Of a stretch of DNA of 63,877 bases, positions 1 through 8,622 are shown in pieces. A program made the translations under genes and the position numbers. The notes beneath the pieces were generated by a model. That model saw nothing but the letters and a program-made list of their open reading frames with translations. It made no database searches and had not been told where the DNA came from. The DNA comes from an uncultured Alphaproteobacteria bacterium (GTDB lineage Bacteria > Pseudomonadota > Alphaproteobacteria > CAAHEQ01 > UBA3637): NCBI GenBank assembly GCA_937888725.1, contig CALARE010000092.1, forward strand, positions 1 to 63,877, in the 5' to 3' direction. Every line of letters starts with the position of its first letter. Within the stretch, counting starts at the first letter, position 1.

Positions 1-61
1 CAAGCACCGCTTTTTGCTGTGCTATATCAAGATTAGAATTAATATAAAAAATATGTTGCAT
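1..61 (-). CDS. Partial hypothetical protein (N-terminus only)
   Basis: An ATG on the minus strand at 61 opens a frame that runs off the left edge, giving 20 codons beginning MQHIFYINSN. An AGGA-type ribosome binding site lies just upstream (AGGAAAAAAG before the ATG). Too little remains to name the product. The gene sits about 20 nt downstream of the inverted-repeat module at 82-242, so that module covers its promoter region. The short N-terminus could suit a cell-surface glycosyltransferase, but that is a guess. Confidence 0.55.
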   Translation of the reverse strand, partial: MQHIFYINSNLDIAQQKAVL

Positions 62-81
62 CTTTTTTCCTATACACATTT

Positions 82-242
82 TGTAAAAAAAAGGGTCGTT
101 TAATTTTCCCACTTTTTTGGCTTGTACTTTTTTTAGTGGGCGAAATAGGTAATCCTATGAAATTTTTTATATTTTTGAAAAATAAGCTTGAAATATCTAT
201 GTATGTGTGATATAGGAAAATTAAACGACCCTTTTTTTTACA
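82..242. repeat. Perfect 28-bp inverted repeat around 105 bp; candidate invertible promoter module
   Basis: The left arm at 82-109 (TGT, eight A, then GGGTCGTTTAATTTTCC) is the exact reverse complement of the right arm at 215-242. The 105 bp between them are AT-rich and non-coding. The module lies directly in front of the minus-strand gene that starts at 61. Its arms share the core TTTAATTTTCCCA and the A8-GG edge with a second module at 63496-63658, which is also directly upstream of a gene. An invertible promoter, a MITE or a very large hairpin are all possible. I prefer the first because a promoter-like sequence lies between the arms. Confidence 0.7.
188..216 (+). promoter_or_regulatory. 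Promoter-like sequence inside the left inverted-repeat module
   Basis: TTGAAA at 188-193 is followed after 17 bp by TATAGG at 211-216, next to the right arm of the repeat. It points rightwards, away from the minus-strand gene that starts at 61. A weaker sequence in the other direction (TTTCAA-N16-TATAAA) is also present, so direction cannot be settled by eye. Confidence 0.35.
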
Positions 243-280
243 CGCTTTTTATTTCGAATAATTGCTTGATTTTAAATAAA

Positions 281-312
281 AAAAAGAGGCTTTTTGTAAA
301 GCCTCTTTTTTC
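281..312. terminator. Bidirectional intrinsic terminator
   Basis: An AAAGAGGCTTT / AAAGCCTCTTT stem with a short loop has A and T runs on either side. It ends transcription of the minus-strand metallophosphoesterase gene and would also stop any rightward transcript leaving the inverted-repeat module. Confidence 0.85.
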
Positions 313-330
313 TCTTGGAGTTAATTAATT

Positions 331-2715
331 TTAATGTTTGTAAATACTTCCAAAAACACTGGGTGTTTGAGGTTGTGAAAGTGCTATTTCAACATCACTT
401 TGGGAAGTATGCCGTGGTTGATTGCCAAGTGGCAATAAAAGAGGTTTCTTTTGGCTACGTTGAGATGTTTCCTTTGTTGTTGGTAATCCCAATGCTTGAC
501 GTAACGCATTTTCAACCTTAACAGGGCTTATATTTGCCTCCTCCTGTGGTGTTGTTGTGTAACTTGCTACATTTTTAACAGCACTATAATATGTTGGATA
601 TTCAATAATCACCGTTTTAACCATCTGGCGTGTTACGCTTCCATCACTATGATAAATAACATCTAGGTTTGAGAAACGTTCTTCACGACGCAGTTCTTGA
701 TTTTGAGGCATTCTATCATTTTGTACCACTTGTATTGGTTTAAGTGGTGAGTGCATATATTGTTGTGGTGTATTATAACCTGTTTGTGGTCGTATGCCTT
801 TGCTTTGAATAGGTTGATAAATTGTACCCGCGTTACGTTGTGCGAAGGAGCGTTGTTGATATTTTCTTAAATCTTCTTTTAAAAGTTCTAATTCTCTGAC
901 AAGTTCTTTTTGTAAAGCGAGAGTTTGTCTTGATAATTCTTGTTCTCTTGCAATGATACGACGTTGATTTTCTATGACATCTTGAGATGCTTTTAATTCA
1001 GCTGTCAAAGCATTGCGTTGATCTTCAAGTGCTTTTTTTAATAAATTACGTTCTTCTTCCAACAATTTAATGGCGGCATTTTGACGTACAATAATTTTAC
1101 CAGCATCTGTTTTTGTTTTTTCTAAATCAATACGCAGTTGTGTTAACTCAATTTGTAATGCTTCATTTTTCTTACGTTCATTTGCCAAATCTTCTTGTAC
1201 TTTGTTTGAAATAACTTGTTCAAATGCAGTGTCTAAAGATTCTTTTGCCTCCTCTAATTGCGAATCGATTTTTGTGTTATCGACTTGTGGATTAGATTCT
1301 ATTTTCTCTGTTTCAAGAACGGGGATTGCATCGTTTGATGCTGTTGCTTTTTCATTCACATCCTTTGATGCTGCCTCTTTATCAGCTTCTGCTTGTGCAA
1401 CTTGCAATTGTGTAAGTGTAGCATCTATAGCAACATCGTTTTTTTGATTTGTTGCATTTTCAATGAAATTAGATTCTGGTTCTTTTTTTGCAGGATAAAC
1501 AATGCTTTTATCCGTATTATTTTCTTTCATATTTTCATTTTTAGAGGTTTTATGACTGTCTTTATCAGCCTTTTTTGCAGCCTCATCTGCCCAAGGTAGA
1601 ATCTTGATAATAGAAATCTCACTTGGTGCTAAAAACCGCATTTGAGGTCCCCATTGCCCACATCCGCGTGTTACATAAAGCATTGTATTTGATTCTTCAT
1701 AAAGTCCAGCTAAATAACCATTTTGTATTTTTGATAATATATGAAATGGGAAAATTTGACCGCCATGGGTGTGTGCTGCAATGACAAGGTCAATGACGCC
1801 TTCTTTTAATGATTTTACAATAGTTGGTCGATGCGAAACAAGGATTTTGAAATTGCTGATATCAGCGGCTTTGAAAGCTTTTTCCAAATCGATAGTTTCA
1901 TTAATTTGTTTTGCAGTATTGATATCAGGAATACCTGCTAAATAAACATTGTGATCCAACACAAGTCCATCATTGAACAAATAGGTAATGCCAGCATTTG
2001 TTAAAGCATCACGTGCAGCATCATTCCCCTTTACAATTTCATGATTACCTGCTGTCGCATAAATACCAAGCGGTGCTTTTAAATTTTTAAGTTCATCAAG
2101 ATGTGGTTGAATGTAAACGATGCTATCGTCAATTGTATCTCCTGGGAAAAGGATGACATCAGGTGCAATTTTGTTTGTGATTTCAACCATTTTTGCAACT
2201 TTATTCTTACTTAACGTTCTGTTGATATGCATATCGCTTAACACCGCTATGGTGATTGGTTTTTGAATTTTATCAGAAATTAAGACAGTTTCTTTTACAT
2301 CTGGTGTTTTAAGACCAGCATAAAGGCTATAAATACAGATAGAAAGGGACAAAATAAATAAGACACGATTCGTTTTGGTTAAAAAATCAGGTTTGTGCCA
2401 TTTAAAACGAGGTGTTTCAACCTTTTTAAGTTTTTCTTTAATGCATAAAACAGCCCAAATAATATCTCTTATGAATATGAGGCAAAAGAAAAGTGCCATG
2501 ACAATAAAACAAAAGTAGGCACTTGTATAAAAGAAACTATAAAATCCACCCGATAAATCCCCTTTGTTTTTTAAAAATAATGGGAGAAGGAAGATTGCAA
2601 TAAACAATAAGGAAATTAAAATTTTGTGCTTACGCGGGCGTGAACTTTGTCCAATAACACGATAACTTGTGTAAAACGCACAAAAAAGACAAATACTTAA
2701 AATTATAGAACCCAT
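331..2715 (-). CDS. Membrane metallophosphoesterase with long C-terminal coiled-coil extension
   Basis: The 794-residue protein has hydrophobic segments near residues 3-20, 32-48, 61-85 and 115-133, followed by a calcineurin-like phosphoesterase domain at about 150-375. The metal-binding motifs are intact: SDMH (160-163), GDTID (192-196), GNHE (223-226) and AHTHGGQ (314-320). This is the layout of YkuE/YaeI-type membrane phosphoesterases, which usually end near residue 370 and act on lipid-linked or envelope phosphoesters. Here about 420 residues follow: an acidic, alanine-rich part, a long heptad-like coiled coil (about 480-620) and a Pro/Gln-rich tail. The ATG at 2715 has a good AAGGAGTGA site. 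The substrate is not evident. The tail may tether or oligomerise the enzyme, which is inference. Confidence 0.85.
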   Translation of the reverse strand: MGSIILSICLFCAFYTSYRVIGQSSRPRKHKILISLLFIAIFLLPLFLKNKGDLSGGFYSFFYTSAYFCFIVMALFFCLIFIRDIIWAVLCIKEKLKKVETPRFKWHKPDFLTKTNRVLFILSLSICIYSLYAGLKTPDVKETVLISDKIQKPITIAVLSDMHINRTLSKNKVAKMVEITNKIAPDVILFPGDTIDDSIVYIQPHLDELKNLKAPLGIYATAGNHEIVKGNDAARDALTNAGITYLFNDGLVLDHNVYLAGIPDINTAKQINETIDLEKAFKAADISNFKILVSHRPTIVKSLKEGVIDLVIAAHTHGGQIFPFHILSKIQNGYLAGLYEESNTMLYVTRGCGQWGPQMRFLAPSEISIIKILPWADEAAKKADKDSHKTSKNENMKENNTDKSIVYPAKKEPESNFIENATNQKNDVAIDATLTQLQVAQAEADKEAASKDVNEKATASNDAIPVLETEKIESNPQVDNTKIDSQLEEAKESLDTAFEQVISNKVQEDLANERKKNEALQIELTQLRIDLEKTKTDAGKIIVRQNAAIKLLEEERNLLKKALEDQRNALTAELKASQDVIENQRRIIAREQELSRQTLALQKELVRELELLKEDLRKYQQRSFAQRNAGTIYQPIQSKGIRPQTGYNTPQQYMHSPLKPIQVVQNDRMPQNQELRREERFSNLDVIYHSDGSVTRQMVKTVIIEYPTYYSAVKNVASYTTTPQEEANISPVKVENALRQALGLPTTKETSQRSQKKPLLLPLGNQPRHTSQSDVEIALSQPQTPSVFGSIYKH

Positions 2716-2884
2716 TTTGTCACTCCTTTATTAAAAAAGTTTTTATGAAGTTACTATACACGAAAAAAAATAAAAAATAAAGTAATTTTTTTATAATTTA
2801 AAAGAAAAAATAGACATATATTTAAAATACAATAAAATGTGTTTAATTTATATAGAATTTATTATAATAAGTGATGTGTCGAGT

Positions 2885-4558
2885 TTAAAAATTTTCTTCT
2901 TCGATTTCGTCTTTTTTGGGTTCTTTAATTCGTCCAATTTGAGCTTTTGGAAAGACGCTTAAAACACTTTTAAGAGGTTCTGTCCTTTTTAAATCTTCAA
3001 TGACAAGACCAGTTTTAGCCTCTTTGTCTTCTTTTAGCGTGTTTGATTTGGCATCTTGTTGAATACTAATTTCCCATTGAATGCCAGTTTGTACAGTTAA
3101 AAATTTAGCCAACTCAGCACTAAAACCACGCGGCGAATCAGCTGTAAATGAACAAACAAGTCTCCCTTTTTCAATTTGAATAGGGCGAATATATGTTTCA
3201 ATATTAAAAGCAAGAAGACGTTCTTTTGCCTCTTTTGCAAGGTTTGAAATATCTTTAAGTGTTTTGATTTTGTCAGGGTCAAATAATGTTTTTGAAGTGG
3301 TTGGCACTTTTTGTGGTTGTATAACGTTTTGAATGGGTGCAACCTGAGGTGTCTGAATTGATTGTTTTTCAGACGGAAATACGGGTGTGTTATTGCCCGC
3401 TAAAGTGTTTTTTTTTATGTCAGATATAATGGTGTTTAGTGAGGGTAGTTCACTTAAAAAAGCAAGTCGAATTAACAGCATCTCCAATGCAATGAGTGGA
3501 TTGTCGGCTAATTTAACTTCATTAATTCCTTTTAATAAAATTTGCCATGTGCTTGTTAGTGTTGCCATTGAGAGTGTGTTAGCCAGCTCTTTCCCTTTTG
3601 TTCGTTCAGCTTCAGGTATTGTGTTATCATTGGCTAATTCAGGGATGATTTTAATCCTTGTCAACCAATGTGTCAGAGAGAGCAAATCTTGAGCCGTCAT
3701 CATCGGATCGCTACCTGCTGAATATTGAATTTGTAAATAATCAAGTGCTGTTTTTATGTCACCTTTCATTAATGCAGTATAAAGGTCAAACAAACTAGTG
3801 CGATCAGTAACACCCAGCATTTGACGGATATCGTCTGTTTTTAGATTATAATTAAATTGGGTCATTGCTTGATCCAATAATGATAAGGAGTCACGGCATG
3901 AACCATCACCAGCTCTTGCGATTAAACGTAAAGCATCTTCTTGAGCTTCAATCCCTTCTTTTTGTGCAATAGACATTAGGTGTTTTGTTAGCAAATCCTC
4001 ATCTAATCTTTTTAAATCAAAACGTTGACATCTTGATAAAATCGTAATAGGAACTTTTCGAATCTCAGTCGTAGCGAGAATAAATTTAATCCGTTCTGGT
4101 GGTTCTTCAAGCGTTTTTAATAATGCATTGAAGGCTGCTTTTGAAAGCATGTGAACTTCGTCAATAATATAAATCTTAAATCGTGCTGAAACAGGGTTGT
4201 ATTTAGCACTTTCAATAATTTCACGAATATTATCAACACCTGTATTGCTGGCAGCATCAATTTCAATTACATCAATATGCGAATCCGCGGCAATTTCTTG
4301 ACAATGTTTACAAACACCACAAGGATTTGGCGTCATTGACCCATTACCATCAGGCCCAATACAATTTAGTCCCTTGGCAATAATACGAGCAGAACTTGTT
4401 TTTCCAACACCACGAATCCCCGTGAGCATATAAGCATGCGCCAATCGATTGTGTTCAATAGCATTTGTAATCGTTTGTACGAGTGCATCTTGACCGACTA
4501 AATCATTAAAAACTTGCGGTCTATATTTTCTAGCTAAAACGTGTGATGAATTTTTCAT
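2885..4558 (-). CDS. dnaX: DNA polymerase III subunit gamma/tau
   Basis: This is the clamp-loader ATPase of the replicative polymerase, 557 residues from the ATG at 4558. It has Walker A GIRGVGKTS (47-55), the zinc-binding cysteines C66, C80, C83 and C86, the Walker B motif IIDEVH, and a sensor region with LATTE. The C-terminal third is the variable tau-like region. I chose ATG 4558 because an AAAGGA site lies 7 nt ahead, whereas the in-frame TTG two codons upstream almost touches that site. The usual partners ybaB and recR are not adjacent. sufE lies upstream on the same strand. Confidence 0.96.
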   Translation of the reverse strand: MKNSSHVLARKYRPQVFNDLVGQDALVQTITNAIEHNRLAHAYMLTGIRGVGKTSSARIIAKGLNCIGPDGNGSMTPNPCGVCKHCQEIAADSHIDVIEIDAASNTGVDNIREIIESAKYNPVSARFKIYIIDEVHMLSKAAFNALLKTLEEPPERIKFILATTEIRKVPITILSRCQRFDLKRLDEDLLTKHLMSIAQKEGIEAQEDALRLIARAGDGSCRDSLSLLDQAMTQFNYNLKTDDIRQMLGVTDRTSLFDLYTALMKGDIKTALDYLQIQYSAGSDPMMTAQDLLSLTHWLTRIKIIPELANDNTIPEAERTKGKELANTLSMATLTSTWQILLKGINEVKLADNPLIALEMLLIRLAFLSELPSLNTIISDIKKNTLAGNNTPVFPSEKQSIQTPQVAPIQNVIQPQKVPTTSKTLFDPDKIKTLKDISNLAKEAKERLLAFNIETYIRPIQIEKGRLVCSFTADSPRGFSAELAKFLTVQTGIQWEISIQQDAKSNTLKEDKEAKTGLVIEDLKRTEPLKSVLSVFPKAQIGRIKEPKKDEIEEENF

Positions 4559-4644
4559 ACGCAAATCCTTTTAAATTTGCTGGGATAATAGCATATTTAT
4601 GCCTTTGGGTCAAGTGTCTACAATAAAAAGTTTAAAATTCTTTA

Positions 4645-5043
4645 TTACCCATTGTTGGTTAATGATAAAATTCTTTCAACCATGGCGTAAAAACCGTTTC
4701 TTCTTGTTGGTGAAAGGTGATCTTCAAGACCGAGTTTTTTAAAAATTTCCAACAAATTTAAATTTTGAATTTCTGATGCTGTTTTTCCATTAATTAGTGT
4801 TAGCAAAATAGCCTCTAGCCCACGAACAATAACAGCATCGCTGGTGGCATTAAAAAAATGTTTGTTATTTTCTGTGTAATGTGAAAACCAAACTGATGAC
4901 ATACAACCATCGACCTTATTTTGAGGGATTTTATCTTCTTCAATAAATGGAGGAAGTTGTTCACCAAGCTCAATAATATAACGATATTTATCTTCCCAAT
5001 TTTCAAGGTATGAAAAATTTTCAATGAGTTCTTCTGCTGTCAT
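4645..5043 (-). CDS. sufE: SufE family sulfur-acceptor protein
   Basis: The 132-residue protein matches SufE over its full usual length. SufE accepts persulfide sulfur from the cysteine desulfurase SufS and passes it to the SufBCD scaffold for Fe-S cluster assembly. The active cysteine is C47 in VDGCMSSVW, the family signature. A second family block, LGLEDHLSPTRRNG, is near the C-terminus. It follows the small membrane-protein gene at 5262-5053 by only 9 bp, so the two are probably co-transcribed. No other suf gene lies in the window. Confidence 0.93.
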   Translation of the reverse strand: MTAEELIENFSYLENWEDKYRYIIELGEQLPPFIEEDKIPQNKVDGCMSSVWFSHYTENNKHFFNATSDAVIVRGLEAILLTLINGKTASEIQNLNLLEIFKKLGLEDHLSPTRRNGFYAMVERILSLTNNG

Positions 5044-5052
5044 TTTTATATT

Positions 5053-5262
5053 CTACTGATCTTTTTCGGCATCTTCGGGTGAAAGTTGCTCCATATCACT
5101 TTCTAATGCTGCGGCTGGTACTTCTTGTTCTATTTCAATTTGTTGTTGTTCTTGTTGCGAAGGTGTGTCTGTATAAACAGGTTTTTCTTTTTCTTTTGTT
5201 AGTCTATGTGCAAAAAATATTAAGATAACAATTAAAATTGCAGCAAGAATTTTTCTAATCAT
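5053..5262 (-). CDS. Small single-pass membrane protein, unknown function
   Basis: A 69-residue protein. Residues 4-19 form one hydrophobic segment (ILAAILIVILIFFAH), followed by a charged stretch and a Gln/Glu-rich acidic tail. The predicted topology is a short N-terminal anchor with a soluble, probably disordered tail. The ATG at 5262 has an AAAGGGAT-like site. It is directly upstream of sufE on the same strand. I recognise no family, and a role in Fe-S assembly should not be assumed from position alone. Confidence 0.7.
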   Translation of the reverse strand: MIRKILAAILIVILIFFAHRLTKEKEKPVYTDTPSQQEQQQIEIEQEVPAAALESDMEQLSPEDAEKDQ

Positions 5263-5366
5263 GTTTTTATCCCTTTTGAAAAAAATTAAAGATGGGAAGT
5301 TGTTTTCTTTATATTCAGATGAAAAAAAAATAAAATCAAGGTTTTTCTTTTCTTTTTTTTTATTTT

Positions 5367-6074
5367 ATGTTAAAGTGTTTCAAAATGAAGTGGAATTTGA
5401 TATATTTAGATAGGACGACAAGTACGAATGATGTGGCAAAATCGTTGCCATTTCTTTCGGTTGTGGTTGCGAGGGAACAGACAAAAGGGCGTGGACGATA
5501 TGCTCGTAATTGGGTGAGTGAACCTGATAATTTGTTTTTTTCTGTTGTTTTAAAGGAATTTGGTGTTAAAACGCATTTATTGTCATTTGTTGTGGCAATT
5601 AGCGTGGCTGAAAGTTTAGCGTCATTAGCTGCTAAAATAAAATGGCCAAATGATATATTGATTAATGGCAAAAAAGTGGCTGGTATTTTGCTTGAACTTT
5701 TTGATGATAAGGTAATCGTTGGCATTGGTATTAATACAATGCAAATGCCCAAGGGGGATTTTGTATATCCTGTTGGTTGTTTAGATGGGGCTATAACAAA
5801 TGAAATTCTTTTGAATAATATTTTAAATAATTTATCTAACAATATAAAGATATTTGAAGAAAATGGATTTGAAAAAATTAGAGAGAAATGGTTGGGTTTT
5901 GCTTTAGGATTGGGAGAAGAAATAGTTGTAAAACTTCCCAAAAATATATATGAGGGGATATTTGAAGATATGACCAATGATGGGGCAATCCAGTTGAAAA
6001 TGAAAGATTTATCCTGCAAATATATAACCGCAGGTGATGTATTTTTATTAAATGAAGGAAAAAATAATGAATGA
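5367..6074 (+). CDS. birA: Biotin--[acetyl-CoA-carboxylase] ligase (no DNA-binding domain)
   Basis: This enzyme activates biotin with ATP and attaches it to the biotin carboxyl carrier protein. The 235-residue product has the class I catalytic core: TTSTND near the start, the biotinoyl-AMP loop GRGRYARNW, and KWPNDILINGKKVAGILLE. The N-terminal helix-turn-helix of the E. coli repressor form is absent, so this is an enzyme only. The ATG at 5385 (MKWNLIYLD) is a plausible alternative start, since neither has a strong ribosome binding site. The gene overlaps RNase J by 8 nt, and a birA-rnj pair is a recurring arrangement in alphaproteobacteria. Confidence 0.93.
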   Translation: MLKCFKMKWNLIYLDRTTSTNDVAKSLPFLSVVVAREQTKGRGRYARNWVSEPDNLFFSVVLKEFGVKTHLLSFVVAISVAESLASLAAKIKWPNDILINGKKVAGILLELFDDKVIVGIGINTMQMPKGDFVYPVGCLDGAITNEILLNNILNNLSNNIKIFEENGFEKIREKWLGFALGLGEEIVVKLPKNIYEGIFEDMTNDGAIQLKMKDLSCKYITAGDVFLLNEGKNNE

Positions 6075-7740
6075 AGATTTAGAAGAAATTATCATCCCAA
6101 AAGATAAATTGGTGTTTGTTCCAATTGGTGGTGCAACAGGTGTTGGGATGAATTGTTTTGCCTATGGATATCAAGGTAAATGGCTTGTTGTTGATTTGGG
6201 TGTTGGTTTTCCTGGCGATGGATTGCCTGGGGTTGATGTCTTATTGCCTGATGTCTCGTTTTTAGAAACGCATAAAAAAGATATTGTTGGTCTTGTCATT
6301 ACACACGGACATGAAGACCATATTGGTGCTGTTGGTAGGTTGTGGCGATCATTGCAATGTCCTATTTATTTGTCGGCCTTTGCCAATGAGTTATTGGAAA
6401 GTAAAATGGTTGAGGCTGGATTACTCGGTCGGGCGGATATTCATGTGTGTGAATTAGATTCTGAAATTGAGTTGGCGCCATTTGAAATAGAATTTATCTC
6501 GATGAGCCACTCAATTCCAGAGGCAAATGCACTTAAAATTAAGACAAAAAAAGGCGTTGTTGTACATACAGGAGATTGGAAATTGTCACCCGATCCTGTT
6601 TTGGGGCAAAAAACAAATGAAAAGCGGTTAAAAGCTATTGGAAAGGAAGGTGTTTTAGCACTTGTTTGTGATTCAACAAATGTATTTAGTCCTGAAACAG
6701 AGTTAACAGAAAGTGATGTTAAAAAAGAACTTGAAAAATTAATTGCTACATTTGATGGACGGCAAGTAGCGGTGGCTTGTTTTGCATCAAATGTCAGCCG
6801 TGTTAAAAGTATTTATCATGCCGCAAAGGTAAATGGGCGTGAAGTGTGCCTTATGGGGCGTAGTTTGTGGCGAATGGATGCAGCGGCTCGAGCTTGTGGT
6901 TATTTTGATGATGTGCCAGAATTTTTATCAGAGTCAGAAGCGTTGGAGCGGCCTGTTGGTTCAGTATTATATATTTGTACTGGCTCGCAAGGTGAACCCA
7001 GATCAGCATTAAGTAATTTGTCTGCACTAACACCACAAAAAAATTCGGTGTTTTTTGGCCCAGGTGATGTTGTTGTTTTTTCATCAAGAATTATTCCTGG
7101 AAATGAAAAGGCTATTGCTTTATTGCAAAAACGGTTTAAAACAAAAGAGGTTCAAATTGTAACAAATAAAGATGCAAATATTCATGTATCTGGTCATTTT
7201 TCTGGTAAAGAGCTTCAGCAAATGTACAAGTGGATTAAACCTAAAATTGCGTTGCCAGTTCATGGGGAGGCTAGGGAGCTGAATGAACATGTGAGATTAG
7301 CGTTGCAATGGGGGGCAAAATATGCTTATGCATTAGAAGATGGTGATGTTCTTGTCTTGGAGGATAATCCTGAGAAAATTGGGCAAGTTGAAAATGGTAT
7401 TCTTGCTGTCGATGGTAAGAAAATTTTATCATTGGGTGCAGAAGTTATTCGCAAACGGCGTAAAATGATTGAAGATGGAACAATGGTTGTAACGCTTGTT
7501 TTGAATTCAGAAAATGAAGTTCTTGGTCAGCCTAAAATATCATCTTTCGGCTTAATTGAAGATGGGGGTGAGGATGAGATGCGTTTAAAAAATGAAATTG
7601 TTGCTGATGTAAAAGCTTTGCAATCAGATATTGTTCGTGATGATTTGGTTGAAAATGCAATTAGAACAGCTGTCCGTCGTTTTTTAAAAGAGTTTTATGG
7701 GAAAAAGCCTTTAATTGAGGTGCATTTGGTTCGCGTGTGA
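6067..7740 (+). CDS. rnj: Ribonuclease J
   Basis: A 557-residue metallo-beta-lactamase/beta-CASP ribonuclease with 5'-exonuclease and endonuclease activity in mRNA turnover and rRNA maturation. The metal site HGHEDH is at residues 80-85. Later motifs include SMSHSIPEA, HTGDWK, CDSTN and the C-terminal HVSGHFSGKEL and PVHGEAREL blocks. Length is normal. I chose ATG 6067 because AAGGA lies 7 nt ahead of it; the ATG at 6052 has no site. The start lies within the last codons of birA, suggesting translational coupling. Confidence 0.96.
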   Translation: MNEDLEEIIIPKDKLVFVPIGGATGVGMNCFAYGYQGKWLVVDLGVGFPGDGLPGVDVLLPDVSFLETHKKDIVGLVITHGHEDHIGAVGRLWRSLQCPIYLSAFANELLESKMVEAGLLGRADIHVCELDSEIELAPFEIEFISMSHSIPEANALKIKTKKGVVVHTGDWKLSPDPVLGQKTNEKRLKAIGKEGVLALVCDSTNVFSPETELTESDVKKELEKLIATFDGRQVAVACFASNVSRVKSIYHAAKVNGREVCLMGRSLWRMDAAARACGYFDDVPEFLSESEALERPVGSVLYICTGSQGEPRSALSNLSALTPQKNSVFFGPGDVVVFSSRIIPGNEKAIALLQKRFKTKEVQIVTNKDANIHVSGHFSGKELQQMYKWIKPKIALPVHGEARELNEHVRLALQWGAKYAYALEDGDVLVLEDNPEKIGQVENGILAVDGKKILSLGAEVIRKRRKMIEDGTMVVTLVLNSENEVLGQPKISSFGLIEDGGEDEMRLKNEIVADVKALQSDIVRDDLVENAIRTAVRRFLKEFYGKKPLIEVHLVRV

Positions 7741-7753
7741 TAAAAAAAGGGGC

Positions 7754-7782
7754 TTGCGAAAAAAAATAAAAGGTGTTACTTT
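7754..7782 (+). promoter_or_regulatory. Possible promoter of the glycosyltransferase pair
   Basis: TTGCGA at 7754-7759 and TACTTT at 7777-7782 are separated by 17 bp, about 30 bp ahead of the start at 7815. The -10 match is weak. Confidence 0.35.
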
Positions 7783-7814
7783 AAAAAGACGATATGTTAT
7801 AAAAAGGAGTATAC

Positions 7815-8621
7815 ATGACTGAAAAATATAATGTAATTTGTATCAAATGGGGTGGTTATTATAAGGCTAAGGATGTGAATAACCTTTGTTCAATGATAAA
7901 AAGAAACACTCGTTTTGATATTGATTTTTATTGTTTTACAGAAGATGGCTCTGGTTTAAATGAAGATGTTATTGTGAAACCGTTACCTGAATTTCAAAAT
8001 ATTAAAAAGGGTGAGGAAGAATATACAAAAAAATATGCTTATCGTAAAGAAGCTGGTCTATGTGATGATGAACTGGGTGGTCTTGCTGGGCAACGTGTTT
8101 TCTTTTTTGATTTAGACTCTTTGATTGTTGGTAATTTAGATGAATTTTTTATGTATCCACAAGATGAAAAGTTTTATATCATCAATGATTGGCATACAAA
8201 TGGTAACCATGTTGGACAAGCAAGTTGTTATTCTTGGGTTGTTGGAACGCTTGGATTTGTTAAAAAATATTTTGAGGAGCATCCCAAAGAGGTTGTTGAC
8301 AAATTTTATACCGCTTCACAAGAGTATTTATCATCAAAAGTGATTGAAAAGTGGGGGAGTTTAAATTTTTGGCCAGAAAATTGGTTTAAAAGTTTTCGTT
8401 TCCACTGTTTGCCATTTCCTTTGTTTCGATATTTTGTTGCACCTAAAATGCCAAAGGTTGATGGGATGAAAATGATTGCATTTCATGGCAATCCAGGGTT
8501 ACAAGATGCGATTAATGGTATTTGGTGCTCAAATCCGAATGATCGAAAATATCCAAGAGGGTATAAAAAGCTTTATAAACATGTGTTGCCATCAGAATGG
8601 ATTTTAGATTATTGGAAATAG
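7815..8621 (+). CDS. Putative glycosyltransferase (GT-A type, DxD motif)
   Basis: A 268-residue cytoplasmic protein with no signal or membrane segment. FFFDLDSLIVGNLDEFF contains a DLD motif at 99-101 that fits the metal- and nucleotide-sugar-binding DxD of GT-A enzymes such as family 8. A later FHGNPG block resembles the second metal ligand region. An AAAAAGGAGTA ribosome binding site supports the start. The stop is one base before a second glycosyltransferase gene, so the two form an operon that probably adds sugars to LPS or another surface glycan. Donor and acceptor cannot be read from the sequence. Confidence 0.75.
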   Translation: MTEKYNVICIKWGGYYKAKDVNNLCSMIKRNTRFDIDFYCFTEDGSGLNEDVIVKPLPEFQNIKKGEEEYTKKYAYRKEAGLCDDELGGLAGQRVFFFDLDSLIVGNLDEFFMYPQDEKFYIINDWHTNGNHVGQASCYSWVVGTLGFVKKYFEEHPKEVVDKFYTASQEYLSSKVIEKWGSLNFWPENWFKSFRFHCLPFPLFRYFVAPKMPKVDGMKMIAFHGNPGLQDAINGIWCSNPNDRKYPRGYKKLYKHVLPSEWILDYWK

Positions 8622-8622
8622 T

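Noticed and set aside
82..242. CRISPR array or plain transcription terminator reading of the inverted repeat
   Set aside because: There is one inverted pair and no direct repeats, so it is not CRISPR. The 105-nt loop is too large for a normal terminator.
315..521. Plus-strand frame of 68 codons near the left terminator
   Set aside because: Its start is within terminator flank sequence and it is antisense to the metallophosphoesterase gene.
5360..6019. Long minus-strand frame of 219 codons opposite birA
   Set aside because: It lies entirely antisense to a well-supported birA and its translation shows no family pattern.
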